Source: a bacterium (lineage in GTDB: Bacteria > Electryoneota > RPQS01). From it: a stretch of DNA of 6,163 nucleotides. The stretch lies in contig JAQTRJ010000141.1 in NCBI GenBank assembly GCA_028711875.1, positions 1 through 6,163 on the forward strand, in the 5' to 3' direction. The translations under genes were made by a program, and so were the position numbers. How positions within the stretch are numbered: the first letter of the stretch is position 1; every line of letters starts with the position of its first letter. The notes below the pieces were generated by a model. That model worked only from the letters and a program-made list of their open reading frames with translations, made no database searches and had not been told where the DNA came from. Of the stretch, positions 1-5,948 are shown in pieces.

Positions 1-1373
1 CGCACGACGAAATTCCAGTGGATTACGTGACCAACGGCATCCATCTGCGGACGTGGATTTCCGATCACATGGCGGCGTTGTTCGATCGTTATCTGGGAAC
101 CGATTGGCGGCGCAGCCCCGATCATAAAGAGGTCTGGGCGGCGATCCGGGAGATTCCCGACGAGGAGTTGTGGGCGGCGCATGCGTGGGGACGCGAACGG
201 CTGATCGCATTTGTGCGCGAGCGGCTGTCGCTGCAGCGTGCCCGCGCTACGGGAATCGAAATGGAATCCGTGGAATCCGAATCGCTCTTGGATCCCCATG
301 TGCTCACGATCGGTTTCGCGCGTCGTTTCGCCACCTACAAGCGCGCCACGCTGCTGCTGCGCTATCCCGAACGTCTGCTGGCGCTGCTGCGCGATCCGAA
401 GCGGCCGATTCAGCTTGTGTTCGCGGGTAAGGCGCATCCGCAGGACGACGCCGGGAAAGCGCTGATCCACGACGTCATCTATTTCGCCAAGTCACAGGGC
501 GTCGCCCACCGGATGGTGTTTCTTGAGAACTACGACATGATGGTCGGGCGGAAGATGGTACAGGGAGTGGACGTTTGGTTGAATAATCCCCGCCGCCCGC
601 TCGAAGCGTGCGGAACCAGCGGGATGAAAGTGCTCGGCAACGGTGGATTGAATCTCAGCGTACTCGACGGCTGGTGGGACGAAGCTTACGCGCCGAACGT
701 AGGCTGGGCGATCGGGCAGGGACGAATCTGCGGCGACGACACGGTGCAGGATGAGCGCGACGCGCAGTCGCTTTATGACATGCTGGAGAAGCACATTGTC
801 CCGCTCTTTTACACCTATGACGACGGCCAACTTCCACGGCGCTGGATCGCCCGCATGAAGGATTCGATCGCCGACTTGGTGCCGCGCTTCAACAGCGCGC
901 GGATGGTCAAGGAATACTGTCAGGATTATTACGCCCCGGCGCTCGAACGGTGTCATCAATTGCAGGCGGACGGTTGCGCGGCGCTCCGGCAACTGGCCGA
1001 ATGGAAGAACTGGGTGCGCGCAAACTGGGATTACGTGCGCATCGAGGCGCTGCCGCTGCCGCCGCTTCGGCGCGTATCGTCGGGCACGGAACTGGACGTG
1101 ACGGCCACGGTCGAACTCGGCCGACTGACTTCGGGCGACGTGGAAGTCCACGTTTATTATGGCCCGCTGCATAGTGACGGAACCATCGCCTTCTCGGGAT
1201 ATCAGGCTATGGAACCGGACTCCCACGCCGACGGCAGCGTGTATCGGACGGTGGTGACTTTTCCCGAAACCGGCCGCTTCGGCTATACGGTGCGAGTGAT
1301 TCCATATCATCCGCTGCTGGGAAATCCGCTTAAGATGGGACTGGCACACTGGGCCACAGTCCAGCCGTCATAG
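1..1373 (+). CDS. glgP: Alpha-glucan (glycogen) phosphorylase, short bacterial type, C-terminal part
   Basis: This gene enters from the left edge in frame (first full codon at base 3, reading HDEIPVDYVTNGIH) and keeps 456 residues, so the N-terminal half is missing. Glycogen phosphorylase (GT35 family) splits terminal alpha-1,4-glucosyl units of cytoplasmic glycogen with phosphate, giving glucose-1-phosphate, with pyridoxal phosphate as cofactor. In fragment numbering, the conserved stretch RFATYKRA lies near 108-115, FAGKAHPQDDAGK near 140-152, and FLENYDM near 173-179. The PLP-binding block GVDVWLNNPRRPLEACGTSG leads into Met-Lys; the cofactor lysine is residue 209 (bases 627-629). GTSGMK in place of GTSNMK, followed by NLSVLDGWWDEAY, is typical of the shorter phosphorylases (TIGR02094 type). 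The last ~100 residues form a beta-rich tail (YYGPL..., GRFGYTVRVIPYHP) usual for that type. No frameshift is seen. The stop TAG is followed 28 bases later by a strong terminator. Confidence 0.95.
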   Translation, partial: HDEIPVDYVTNGIHLRTWISDHMAALFDRYLGTDWRRSPDHKEVWAAIREIPDEELWAAHAWGRERLIAFVRERLSLQRARATGIEMESVESESLLDPHVLTIGFARRFATYKRATLLLRYPERLLALLRDPKRPIQLVFAGKAHPQDDAGKALIHDVIYFAKSQGVAHRMVFLENYDMMVGRKMVQGVDVWLNNPRRPLEACGTSGMKVLGNGGLNLSVLDGWWDEAYAPNVGWAIGQGRICGDDTVQDERDAQSLYDMLEKHIVPLFYTYDDGQLPRRWIARMKDSIADLVPRFNSARMVKEYCQDYYAPALERCHQLQADGCAALRQLAEWKNWVRANWDYVRIEALPLPPLRRVSSGTELDVTATVELGRLTSGDVEVHVYYGPLHSDGTIAFSGYQAMEPDSHADGSVYRTVVTFPETGRFGYTVRVIPYHPLLGNPLKMGLAHWATVQPS

Positions 1374-1401
1374 GTCATCGGACGCATCGCGATGGAATAT
1401 G

Positions 1402-1435
1402 AAAGCGGCGGCTCGCTATGAGCCGCCGCTTTTTT
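1402..1435 (+). terminator. Rho-independent terminator after glgP
   Basis: A perfect 10-bp GC stem (GCGGCGGCTC at 1405-1414 with GAGCCGCCGC at 1420-1429) closes a 5-nt loop GCTAT. The three A's before it can pair with the T's after it, and a run of six T's follows at 1430-1435. It ends the phosphorylase transcript. On the minus strand the trailing tract is only TTT then mixed bases, so it would be a weaker stop for the converging pseudopilin gene. Confidence 0.93.
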
Positions 1436-1454
1436 ATCCCGTACAGACGGAGTG

Positions 1455-1856
1455 TTATTGACGCGTGATCCGATCCGGAGTCACCACCAGCGTGGTCGGT
1501 GAGCGGTTGGGAACAGTGACCTGAATAATGTATTCACCTTCAGGATCGAGTTGATAGGAATTCCATTGAAAGGTATTGCTGACGGGAATCACGCCGTAGG
1601 TATTGCCCTGCGGATCCACGAGTTGGGATTTCAGATCGGCATAAGAAGCCGCCGCGGTCGGATAAGCGCCATAGTCGGTGGCATAAATCGCCAGCAGTTT
1701 ACGCATCAGATCGAGATCGAATGTCGCGGCCGCCACCCGGCTTTTATCCTGCAGGTTCATATAGCGAATGACCGCCATCGAGCACAGGATTCCGATGATG
1801 ACAATGGCGATAAGGAGTTCGACGAGGGTGAAGCCGCGATGCCGCTTGCGACGCAT
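1455..1856 (-). CDS. Type IV pilin-like protein / pseudopilin
   Basis: This 133-residue protein has a class III prepilin signal: a short basic leader MRRKRHRG, then cleavage before Phe9 in G^FTLVELLIAIVIIGIL. The glutamate at mature position 5 (Glu13), needed for assembly, is present. Residues 9 to about 31 form the hydrophobic N-terminal helix that anchors in the inner membrane and packs in the filament core. The amphipathic helix continues to about residue 60, with a DYGAYPT-type turn as in GspG/PilE-like major pseudopilins, and a small beta-rich C-terminal head follows. The ATG at 1856 is chosen over an upstream in-frame TTG at 1883 because GGAGG lies 4 bases before it and the resulting 8-residue leader is ideal. 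No ATPase, platform or peptidase gene is nearby, so it may serve a type IV pilus, a type II secretion system or a lone surface filament. It converges on glgP and lies 66 bases downstream of the transporter small subunit. Confidence 0.88.
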   Translation of the reverse strand: MRRKRHRGFTLVELLIAIVIIGILCSMAVIRYMNLQDKSRVAAATFDLDLMRKLLAIYATDYGAYPTAAASYADLKSQLVDPQGNTYGVIPVSNTFQWNSYQLDPEGEYIIQVTVPNRSPTTLVVTPDRITRQ

Positions 1857-1860
1857 TCTG

Positions 1861-1865
1861 CCTCC
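1861..1865 (-). promoter_or_regulatory. Ribosome-binding site of the pseudopilin gene
   Basis: The minus strand reads GGAGGCAGAATG, a GGAGG core 4 bases before the ATG at 1856. It decides the start: the longer reading from TTG at 1883 would put this site inside the coding region and lengthen the prepilin leader to 17 residues. Confidence 0.75.
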
Positions 1866-1922
1866 AGAGTTGCCGGATTCCAATTACCGTCCGGTTTTCG
1901 CGCAAAATGAATACCAGCAAAC

Positions 1923-2051
1923 CTATGAAGTACTTTTTGGGGGTGTTTTCTCTTCCTTTGGATTGTGAAAAACCCTTTTTAAACAATAAATTAGCAGTAT
2001 TGAGATGCCTGTCCAACAGGCGATCATCAAAATCCATCCGCTTGTTTTCAT
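1923..2051 (-). CDS. Small single-helix subunit of NSS-family transporter (MetS-like)
   Basis: This 42-residue protein starts MKTSGWILMIACWTGI. It has one hydrophobic segment at about residues 5-24 and a charged, lysine-rich tail (KRVFHNPKEEKTPPKSTS). Its ATG overlaps the TGA stop of the transporter as ATGA, and a strong GGGGAGG site lies 6 bases before it inside the transporter's last codons, so the two are translationally coupled. Small one-helix proteins encoded directly after sodium:neurotransmitter symporter genes are known as auxiliary subunits; Corynebacterium MetP/MetS is the described case, where MetS is required for methionine and alanine uptake. Position, size, topology and coupling all fit, although sequence similarity to MetS itself cannot be tested by eye. 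It is expected in the inner membrane, bound to the transporter. A longer reading in the same frame (to 2216) would overlap the transporter by about 170 bases and is not credible. Confidence 0.8.
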   Translation of the reverse strand: MKTSGWILMIACWTGISILLIYCLKRVFHNPKEEKTPPKSTS

Positions 2052-3640
2052 CGGGTACCTCCCCGCACCCGCTTCATGGGGAATTTTCCCATGCGGTGAG
2101 CGCGATAGACTAAATACAGAAGAAGCAGAACGATGGCGAACAGCAGTCCGCGGGTAATCCCGATCATCCAAGCTTGGGTCGGGTCTGTAATTCTCTGCAT
2201 GGTCGCCGTCGGCCACCAGTCCTGAATCCCCCAGAAGATCAAGAGCACGACCAGATATGTGGGTGTAACATATTTGATGATATGCTTGTAGATCCGGGGA
2301 ACGCGGATCAAGGCTCCCTGATGCATTTCGCGAAAACCGCGATTGACCCCGATGAAAAACGCAAACAAAACGATCATAACCAGTGCCGAGACCACCGGGA
2401 GGACGCTGCCCGCCCAGAAGTCCATCTCATCCAGTGTACCCCAGCGCATGGTCGCCACGATAAATCCGGTAACGATCAGGTTGAGTCCAGCCACGAGCAG
2501 AATCGCCTTGACATGTCCGATATTCAGTTCGTCCTTGAGGAACGAAATCAGCGGCTGAATCAGCGACACAGATGACGTCACTCCGGCTAAAAAGAGCAAG
2601 AAGAACCAGAGGAAGCCCATGACTCCGCTCTCGCCCATTTGGGCGAAGACATAGGGCATGGTAATGAAGCCCAAACTAAACGCGCCGCTGTTGGCGATCT
2701 GCATGGCTCCCGCCGCTCCGAAAAAGGTGGCGGCAGCCACAATCGCGATGCTGCCGCCCAGAATGACCTCGGTGAATTCGTTGGCGGAGGCAGCGGTTAA
2801 GGCGGAGAGCGTCACGTCGTCCTTACGCCGCAGATAGCTGGCATAGGATAGGATTGCGCCCATGCCGACCGACAGCGTGAAAAAGATTTGCCCGGTGGCC
2901 TCGATCCAGACGCGCGCGTCGGCGAGCCGCGAGAGATCGAGATTCCACATGAATCCCAGTGCGTTGTTCACGTTCCATTCGGGATGGGCGGCGTTCGGAG
3001 TTCCGAGCGTGAGAACCCGGATGACCAGCGCAAAGGCACAGAGGAGAAGAAACGGGACACCGATTCGGGCCAGTGATTCGATGCCCTTGCGGATGCCCTT
3101 ATAGATGACCCAATAATTGAGCGCGAAAACGAGCAGGAAGACCGCGATCGCCATCCACGGGCCGTTGAAATAGGCATTGGATTCGGCCCCCACGAAGCCA
3201 TTTAGGAACTTATCCATTTCTCCCAGTCGAATCGCCTTGTTCCACGTTCCGGCGACTGCGAACAAGCTGAACGCGAGCGTCCAGCCCTCGATGAACACGT
3301 AGTAGAAGTTGATGGTCAGCGGGATAAAGATGGTGAGGACACCGAGGTATTTTGCCCACGGCCGCCCGCCCGTAAGTCGGTGATAAACCCCCGGCCCGCT
3401 ACCGTGGGAATGCCGTCCGCCATAACGCCCCAGCGTCCATTCGACCCACGCCAGAGGGATTCCCAGGACCAGTAGCGCGATCAGATACGGGATCATGAAG
3501 GCGCCGCCACCATTGGCCGCCGCCCGGACGGGGAAGCGGAGGAAATTCCCCAGTCCGATCGCACTCCCGGCCACGGCGAGGATCACTCCGAACCGTGAAC
3601 CCCATTGATCGCGGGCTTTTCGCTCAACAGGCTCTTTCAT
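2048..3640 (-). CDS. Sodium-dependent amino-acid transporter, LeuT-like (NSS/SNF family)
   Basis: This 530-residue inner-membrane symporter has about 12 hydrophobic segments and is very close to Aquifex LeuT throughout. Shared blocks include GLGNFLRFPVRAAANGGGAF near 29-48, GRYGG, a YYVF stretch near 113-116, QIFFTLSVGMGAILSYASY near 251-269, ILGGSI, AGVTSS near 352-357 and LDEMDFWAG near 403-411. From remembered LeuT numbering, the Na+ ligands match: Ala27, Asn32, Thr255, Asn287, Thr355 and Ser356 (LeuT A22, N27, T254, N286, T354, S355). Gate residues Arg35, Tyr114 and Phe254 are kept. Glu291 matches LeuT E290, suggesting chloride independence. The substrate pocket differs by V104I, F259M and I359L, so the cargo is probably a hydrophobic or aromatic amino acid. 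ATG 3640 is preferred; an in-frame GTG at 3652 would add four residues and neither start has a clear Shine-Dalgarno site. The 3' end overlaps the small-subunit gene by 4 bases. Confidence 0.95.
   Translation of the reverse strand: MKEPVERKARDQWGSRFGVILAVAGSAIGLGNFLRFPVRAAANGGGAFMIPYLIALLVLGIPLAWVEWTLGRYGGRHSHGSGPGVYHRLTGGRPWAKYLGVLTIFIPLTINFYYVFIEGWTLAFSLFAVAGTWNKAIRLGEMDKFLNGFVGAESNAYFNGPWMAIAVFLLVFALNYWVIYKGIRKGIESLARIGVPFLLLCAFALVIRVLTLGTPNAAHPEWNVNNALGFMWNLDLSRLADARVWIEATGQIFFTLSVGMGAILSYASYLRRKDDVTLSALTAASANEFTEVILGGSIAIVAAATFFGAAGAMQIANSGAFSLGFITMPYVFAQMGESGVMGFLWFFLLFLAGVTSSVSLIQPLISFLKDELNIGHVKAILLVAGLNLIVTGFIVATMRWGTLDEMDFWAGSVLPVVSALVMIVLFAFFIGVNRGFREMHQGALIRVPRIYKHIIKYVTPTYLVVLLIFWGIQDWWPTATMQRITDPTQAWMIGITRGLLFAIVLLLLYLVYRAHRMGKFPMKRVRGGTR
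2058..2064 (-). promoter_or_regulatory. Ribosome-binding site of the transporter small subunit
   Basis: The minus strand reads GGGGAGG, then TACCCG, then ATG. This near-ideal Shine-Dalgarno core, 6 bases from the ATG at 2051, lies within the final codons of the upstream transporter gene. It is the main evidence that the 42-codon reading frame is really translated. Confidence 0.8.
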
Positions 3641-3757
3641 TGGATCTGGCACAAGTTACTCGGAGAACAGGTTCATGGTACGTTACGGCATGAAATGGAA
3701 AAATTCCAGCCCCTGCCGCGGAAATTACGTAAGGCGGTTGTCAAGAACAGGCTGCAT

Positions 3758-4720
3758 TCAGGCTCCGGCATGCGTGCGATCGGTGAAATAACCGCAGTTT
3801 GTCTGATGGATGAAACCACAGGCCTCAAATAGCCGTCGGCTGGGCACATTGCCATTTTCAATCAAGGCTCCGATGACTAACGCACCTTGCTCGATTAGGC
3901 TCTGCCGGGCAGCCATGATTATCGCTTTGGCCAGACCGACTCGGCGGTGGTTGGGATCGGTTGCCAAGCGCTCGATCCAGCCTTTCCGTCCGTCATAGCT
4001 GATCAGAGCGGCTGCGGCAAGATCGTTTTCAACGAAACACCCCCAACCGCCGGGATGGACTGAACTTAAGTGACGGGACAGTCGGTCTTCACGGTCTCGT
4101 CCGCTTGGCTTATATGGGAGTTCCGCCCGCTCCCAGAGTCTATATAAACTTCTTGAATCGCATGGCGTAAGTGGCCGTAAAATGGAGCTATTGTCATGCT
4201 GGACGCTGGTTCCTGCCGAGCAAGTTCTCGGCATTTCCATAGACATCAGCCGCCCGGAGGTTTTGAGGCCGAAAGATTCATAGAGCCGGAGCGCATTGCT
4301 ATTGGCGGAAGAGACGAGCAGCCAGAGTTCCGCGCATTTCTTCGCGACCGCTCGGTCCCGAGCAAAGTTTAAGAGCGCCCGGCCGATACCCTTTCCACGG
4401 AAACCTTCCCCGACCGTCAAGTCCCAAATCCACATCTCCGACCGGCGATTGAAAACATTGCGGATAGAATGCAACCAAATCTGCGCAGCGTACACGCCTT
4501 CGGGTGATTCCACAAAGTGAATCTCACTCTCGGAGGTGAAGGCATAGTCCCGGATGAAAGAGGAGAAATCCTGCCGAAATTTCTCGGGATGGGAATCAGG
4601 ACGGCAGTGCATGAAGGCGCAGGTAGGCGCACCCATGTCCGTGAACTGGGCGAGCTGTGCGGAGGTAAACTCGCGCAGGCGAAAGCCGGGGAGTCCGGGT
4701 AGGTCGCTATTTTCTTGCAT
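3758..4720 (-). CDS. Tandem-domain GNAT N-acetyltransferase
   Basis: This 320-residue cytoplasmic protein contains two complete GNAT folds. The first (about 12-164) has the acetyl-CoA pyrophosphate loop R108-G-K-G111-I-G113 within LTVGEGFRGKGIGRALL, and the later motif N140-S-N-A-L-R-L-Y147-E-S-F-G151. The second (about 179-315) has R259-R-V-G262-L-A264 within RLATDPNHRRVGLAKAII, and N291-V-P-S-R-R-L-F298-E-A-C-G302-F. Both loops keep the R-x-x-G-x-G/A pattern, so both halves could bind acyl-CoA. The join at about 165-178 is polar and probably a linker. Tandem GNAT proteins include mycothiol synthase and some antibiotic acetyltransferases, but nothing here fixes the substrate, so no specific function is claimed. 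The ATG at 4720 has only a weak upstream GAG. The gene precedes the LeuT-like transporter on the same strand, 117 bases upstream of its ATG. Confidence 0.88.
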   Translation of the reverse strand: MQENSDLPGLPGFRLREFTSAQLAQFTDMGAPTCAFMHCRPDSHPEKFRQDFSSFIRDYAFTSESEIHFVESPEGVYAAQIWLHSIRNVFNRRSEMWIWDLTVGEGFRGKGIGRALLNFARDRAVAKKCAELWLLVSSANSNALRLYESFGLKTSGRLMSMEMPRTCSAGTSVQHDNSSILRPLTPCDSRSLYRLWERAELPYKPSGRDREDRLSRHLSSVHPGGWGCFVENDLAAAALISYDGRKGWIERLATDPNHRRVGLAKAIIMAARQSLIEQGALVIGALIENGNVPSRRLFEACGFIHQTNCGYFTDRTHAGA

Positions 4721-4978
4721 GGAAGGCTCGATTCGCGCCTCTCGAAATGGAGGAAGCCAATGGTTGGTGACGCTACATCCTGAAGAAGAAATCGTGGCTA
4801 TTGATTATAAGTAGCTGCGTGGGAATGAGTACCGTTCGATTCAGAGAAACACGTGACTATTATAAGGAAGACCAAATGGTTAGAATAGGATGGAACACAG
4901 CACATATTCATTTCGTATATACAGGTACAGAATGGGAGGTGGTCAAAAACGGTGGTAAACGACTTAGGAGAAAAGCTG
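4721..4978. other. Divergent intergenic region between GNAT gene and secreted-protein gene
   Basis: This 258-base region is less GC-rich than the flanking genes and must hold the promoters of two diverging genes. A perfect TATAAT lies on the minus strand at 4804-4809, about 84 bases before the GNAT start, but no recognisable -35 box stands 16-18 bases upstream of it. On the plus strand, TATTAT (4858-4863) and TATATA (4916-4921) are possible -10 boxes for the secreted protein, again with poor -35 partners. Short open frames here on either strand lack ribosome-binding sites and domain-like sequence. No RNA gene or repeat was seen. Confidence 0.5.
4966..4970 (+). promoter_or_regulatory. Ribosome-binding site of the secreted cysteine protein
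   Basis: AGGAG lies 8 bases before ATG 4979. It selects this ATG over the upstream in-frame GTG at 4952, and this choice places the hydrophobic signal segment directly after MTRK, as expected for a signal peptide. Confidence 0.78.
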
Positions 4979-5551
4979 ATGACACGTAAACTGTCTTTCG
5001 TTCTGGCGGCGGTCGCCGGAATCGCGGTCATGATGACCGGACTGGATGTTTATGCATGCGGCGGAAGCAAGTCCGCGTGCGGGACGAAGAGTAGCAGTGC
5101 TGCGAGCACCATGAAGGCGGATGGGGCCGGTCAATGTGCAACATCTGGTTCGTGGACGAGCAACATGTGCGGTTCGAAGGGCTATTACGGCGCGAATGTG
5201 TTTGAAATTCGCGATGGAAAGCAGTATGCCGTTTACGAGGGCAAGCAATTTCAGGTGACAGACAAGACTCCCTACACGCAAGTCGAGAATGCTCGCTACT
5301 ATTTCGCGGACAAGGACTGCCAGATCAACTGCACGAAAACTCTGGGCGAAAAGGCTTCGATGATTGACCGGGAAGCGGTGAGCCTCGCCACGACCGAAGG
5401 CAACGTGGTGCGAATGGAGAATGGGCAGAAGATCGCTCGCTGTCCTGTGACAGGTCGCGAGTTCGCCGTCGGTCCCAAGACGGAGGCTAAGGTGATGGAC
5501 GGCAAGAAGTTCTATCTGGCGTCTCTGGAAACGGCCCAAGTTGGGCGATAG
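4979..5551 (+). CDS. Secreted cysteine-containing protein with two YHS-like repeats, function unknown
   Basis: This 190-residue protein opens with a signal peptide: MTRK, a hydrophobic core at about 5-22 (LSFVLAAVAGIAVMMTGL) and VYA^C as the likely cleavage site before Cys27. A lipoprotein-type reading of VYAC is possible but Tyr at -2 is unusual. Residues 27-65 are rich in Gly, Ser and Cys (Cys27, 34, 53, 64), a flexible segment that could bind metal or form disulfides. Two related segments follow, 73-113 and 142-184. Each begins NV..-(D/N)G and then has G-[KR]-[QE]-F-x-V-x-x-K-T and a [YF]-Y-[FL]-A ending. They look like degenerate YHS-type metal-binding modules; only the second has the CPVTG cysteine (Cys155), and the first ends with Cys114 and Cys118. 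The protein is probably periplasmic or envelope-attached. A metal or redox role is inference only. It has its own terminator and no operon partner in view. Confidence 0.8.
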   Translation: MTRKLSFVLAAVAGIAVMMTGLDVYACGGSKSACGTKSSSAASTMKADGAGQCATSGSWTSNMCGSKGYYGANVFEIRDGKQYAVYEGKQFQVTDKTPYTQVENARYYFADKDCQINCTKTLGEKASMIDREAVSLATTEGNVVRMENGQKIARCPVTGREFAVGPKTEAKVMDGKKFYLASLETAQVGR

Positions 5552-5577
5552 GTCGGACTGAAACCGAATCCGATGCA

Positions 5578-5612
5578 GCCGCGAGGCATATTGCCTCGCG
5601 GCACTTTTTTTT
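5578..5612 (+). terminator. Rho-independent terminator after the secreted-protein gene
   Basis: A perfect 11-bp stem (GCCGCGAGGCA at 5578-5588 with TGCCTCGCGGC at 5592-5602) closes a 3-nt TAT loop. AC and then eight T's (5605-5612) follow. It lies 26 bases after the stop codon, so the gene is monocistronic and the tRNA region beyond needs its own promoter. Confidence 0.95.
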
Positions 5613-5696
5613 GTATTGTTCTAAAGTTACGAATTTGGGGGTGTTGTGCAATAGGTATGGGGAAAAGGAAGAACAACCTAATGGCACAAGTCTGGC

Positions 5697-5725
5697 TTGA
5701 CAAGATGGGGATGGTTGATTATATT
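5697..5725 (+). promoter_or_regulatory. Sigma70-type promoter of the tRNA-Ala gene
   Basis: A perfect -35 box TTGACA (5697-5702), a spacer of exactly 17 bases and a -10 box TATATT (5720-5725, one mismatch to TATAAT) predict a start near 5732. That is about 17 bases before the mature 5' end of tRNA-Ala, a normal leader length for RNase P processing. It is the clearest promoter in the window, and its strength fits a stable-RNA gene. Confidence 0.85.
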
Positions 5726-5748
5726 TCGGTTTCGCCTGACAATGGCTT

Positions 5749-5821
<73 letters not shown>

Positions 5822-5828
5822 CACAAGT

Positions 5829-5904
5829 AAATCAAAAATCAGAAATTAGAAATCAGAAACAGGGCTTTAGGCCTTTGATTTTGGTTTTCAGATTTCGGAT
5901 TTTT
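5829..5904. repeat. Inverted pair of 7-bp tandem repeat arrays between two tRNA genes
   Basis: The left array (5829-5863) is five consecutive heptamers: AAATCAA, AAATCAG, AAATTAG, AAATCAG, AAACAGG. After a 13-base centre containing AGGCCT, the right array (5877-5904) has four heptamers of the opposite sense: GATTTTG, GTTTTCA, GATTTCG, GATTTTT. The right arm reversed and complemented aligns with the left arm over about 25 bases with a minority of mismatches, one or more being G-U compatible, so the transcript could form a long imperfect hairpin. It sits 7 bases after tRNA-Ala and ends 3 bases before the tRNA-Gly remnant. It may be a short dispersed intergenic repeat, a processing or termination structure between tRNAs, or both. 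Confidence 0.75.
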
Positions 5905-5907
5905 CTT

Positions 5908-5942
5908 GCGGGAGTAACTCAGTGGTAGAGTTCCACGTTGCC
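5908..5942 (+). pseudogene. tRNA-Gly (GCC) 5' half, truncated in the anticodon loop
   Basis: Bases 5908-5942 match the first 36 positions of a bacterial tRNA-Gly(GCC). They contain acceptor strand GCGGGAG, linker TA, D stem ACTC, the compact D loop AGTGGTA, D stem GAGT, base T, anticodon-stem strand CCACG, and loop TTGCC ending with anticodon GCC (5940-5942). The expected continuation (AA, then CGTGG to close the stem, the T arm and CTCCCGC) is absent. The sequence instead reads TGAACG and enters the hicB start codon at 5949. No 3' half occurs in the window, so this copy cannot make an ordinary tRNA. Confidence 0.85.
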
Positions 5943-5948
5943 TGAACG

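Noticed and set aside
492..1349. 285-codon open frame on the minus strand inside the phosphorylase gene
   Set aside because: It is antisense to well-conserved phosphorylase motifs, has no domain-like sequence, and is the expected shadow of a GC-rich gene.
1402..1435. Bidirectional terminator serving both glgP and the pseudopilin
   Set aside because: On the minus strand the hairpin is followed only by TTTCATATTCC, so strong termination in that direction is not supported.
3641..3652. GTG start giving a four-residue longer transporter
   Set aside because: It has only a weak GAG upstream, and the ATG at 3640 gives an N terminus closer in length to LeuT. It cannot be excluded.
3739..3744. Perfect TTGACA on the minus strand upstream of the transporter
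   Set aside because: The position 17 bases downstream reads CCGCGG and no TATAAT-like box lies at 15-19 bases, so it is not a convincing promoter.
4804..4809. Perfect TATAAT on the minus strand upstream of the GNAT gene
   Set aside because: No -35 box at 16-18 bases and no extended -10 TG. It is mentioned in the intergenic entry but not called as a promoter.
4801..4989. 62-codon open frame before the secreted-protein gene
   Set aside because: It overlaps the true start of that gene in another frame, has no ribosome-binding site and no recognisable motif.
5908..5948. Group I intron in the tRNA-Gly anticodon loop
   Set aside because: A coding region starts 6 bases after the break, with no intron core elements seen and no 3' exon in the remaining sequence.
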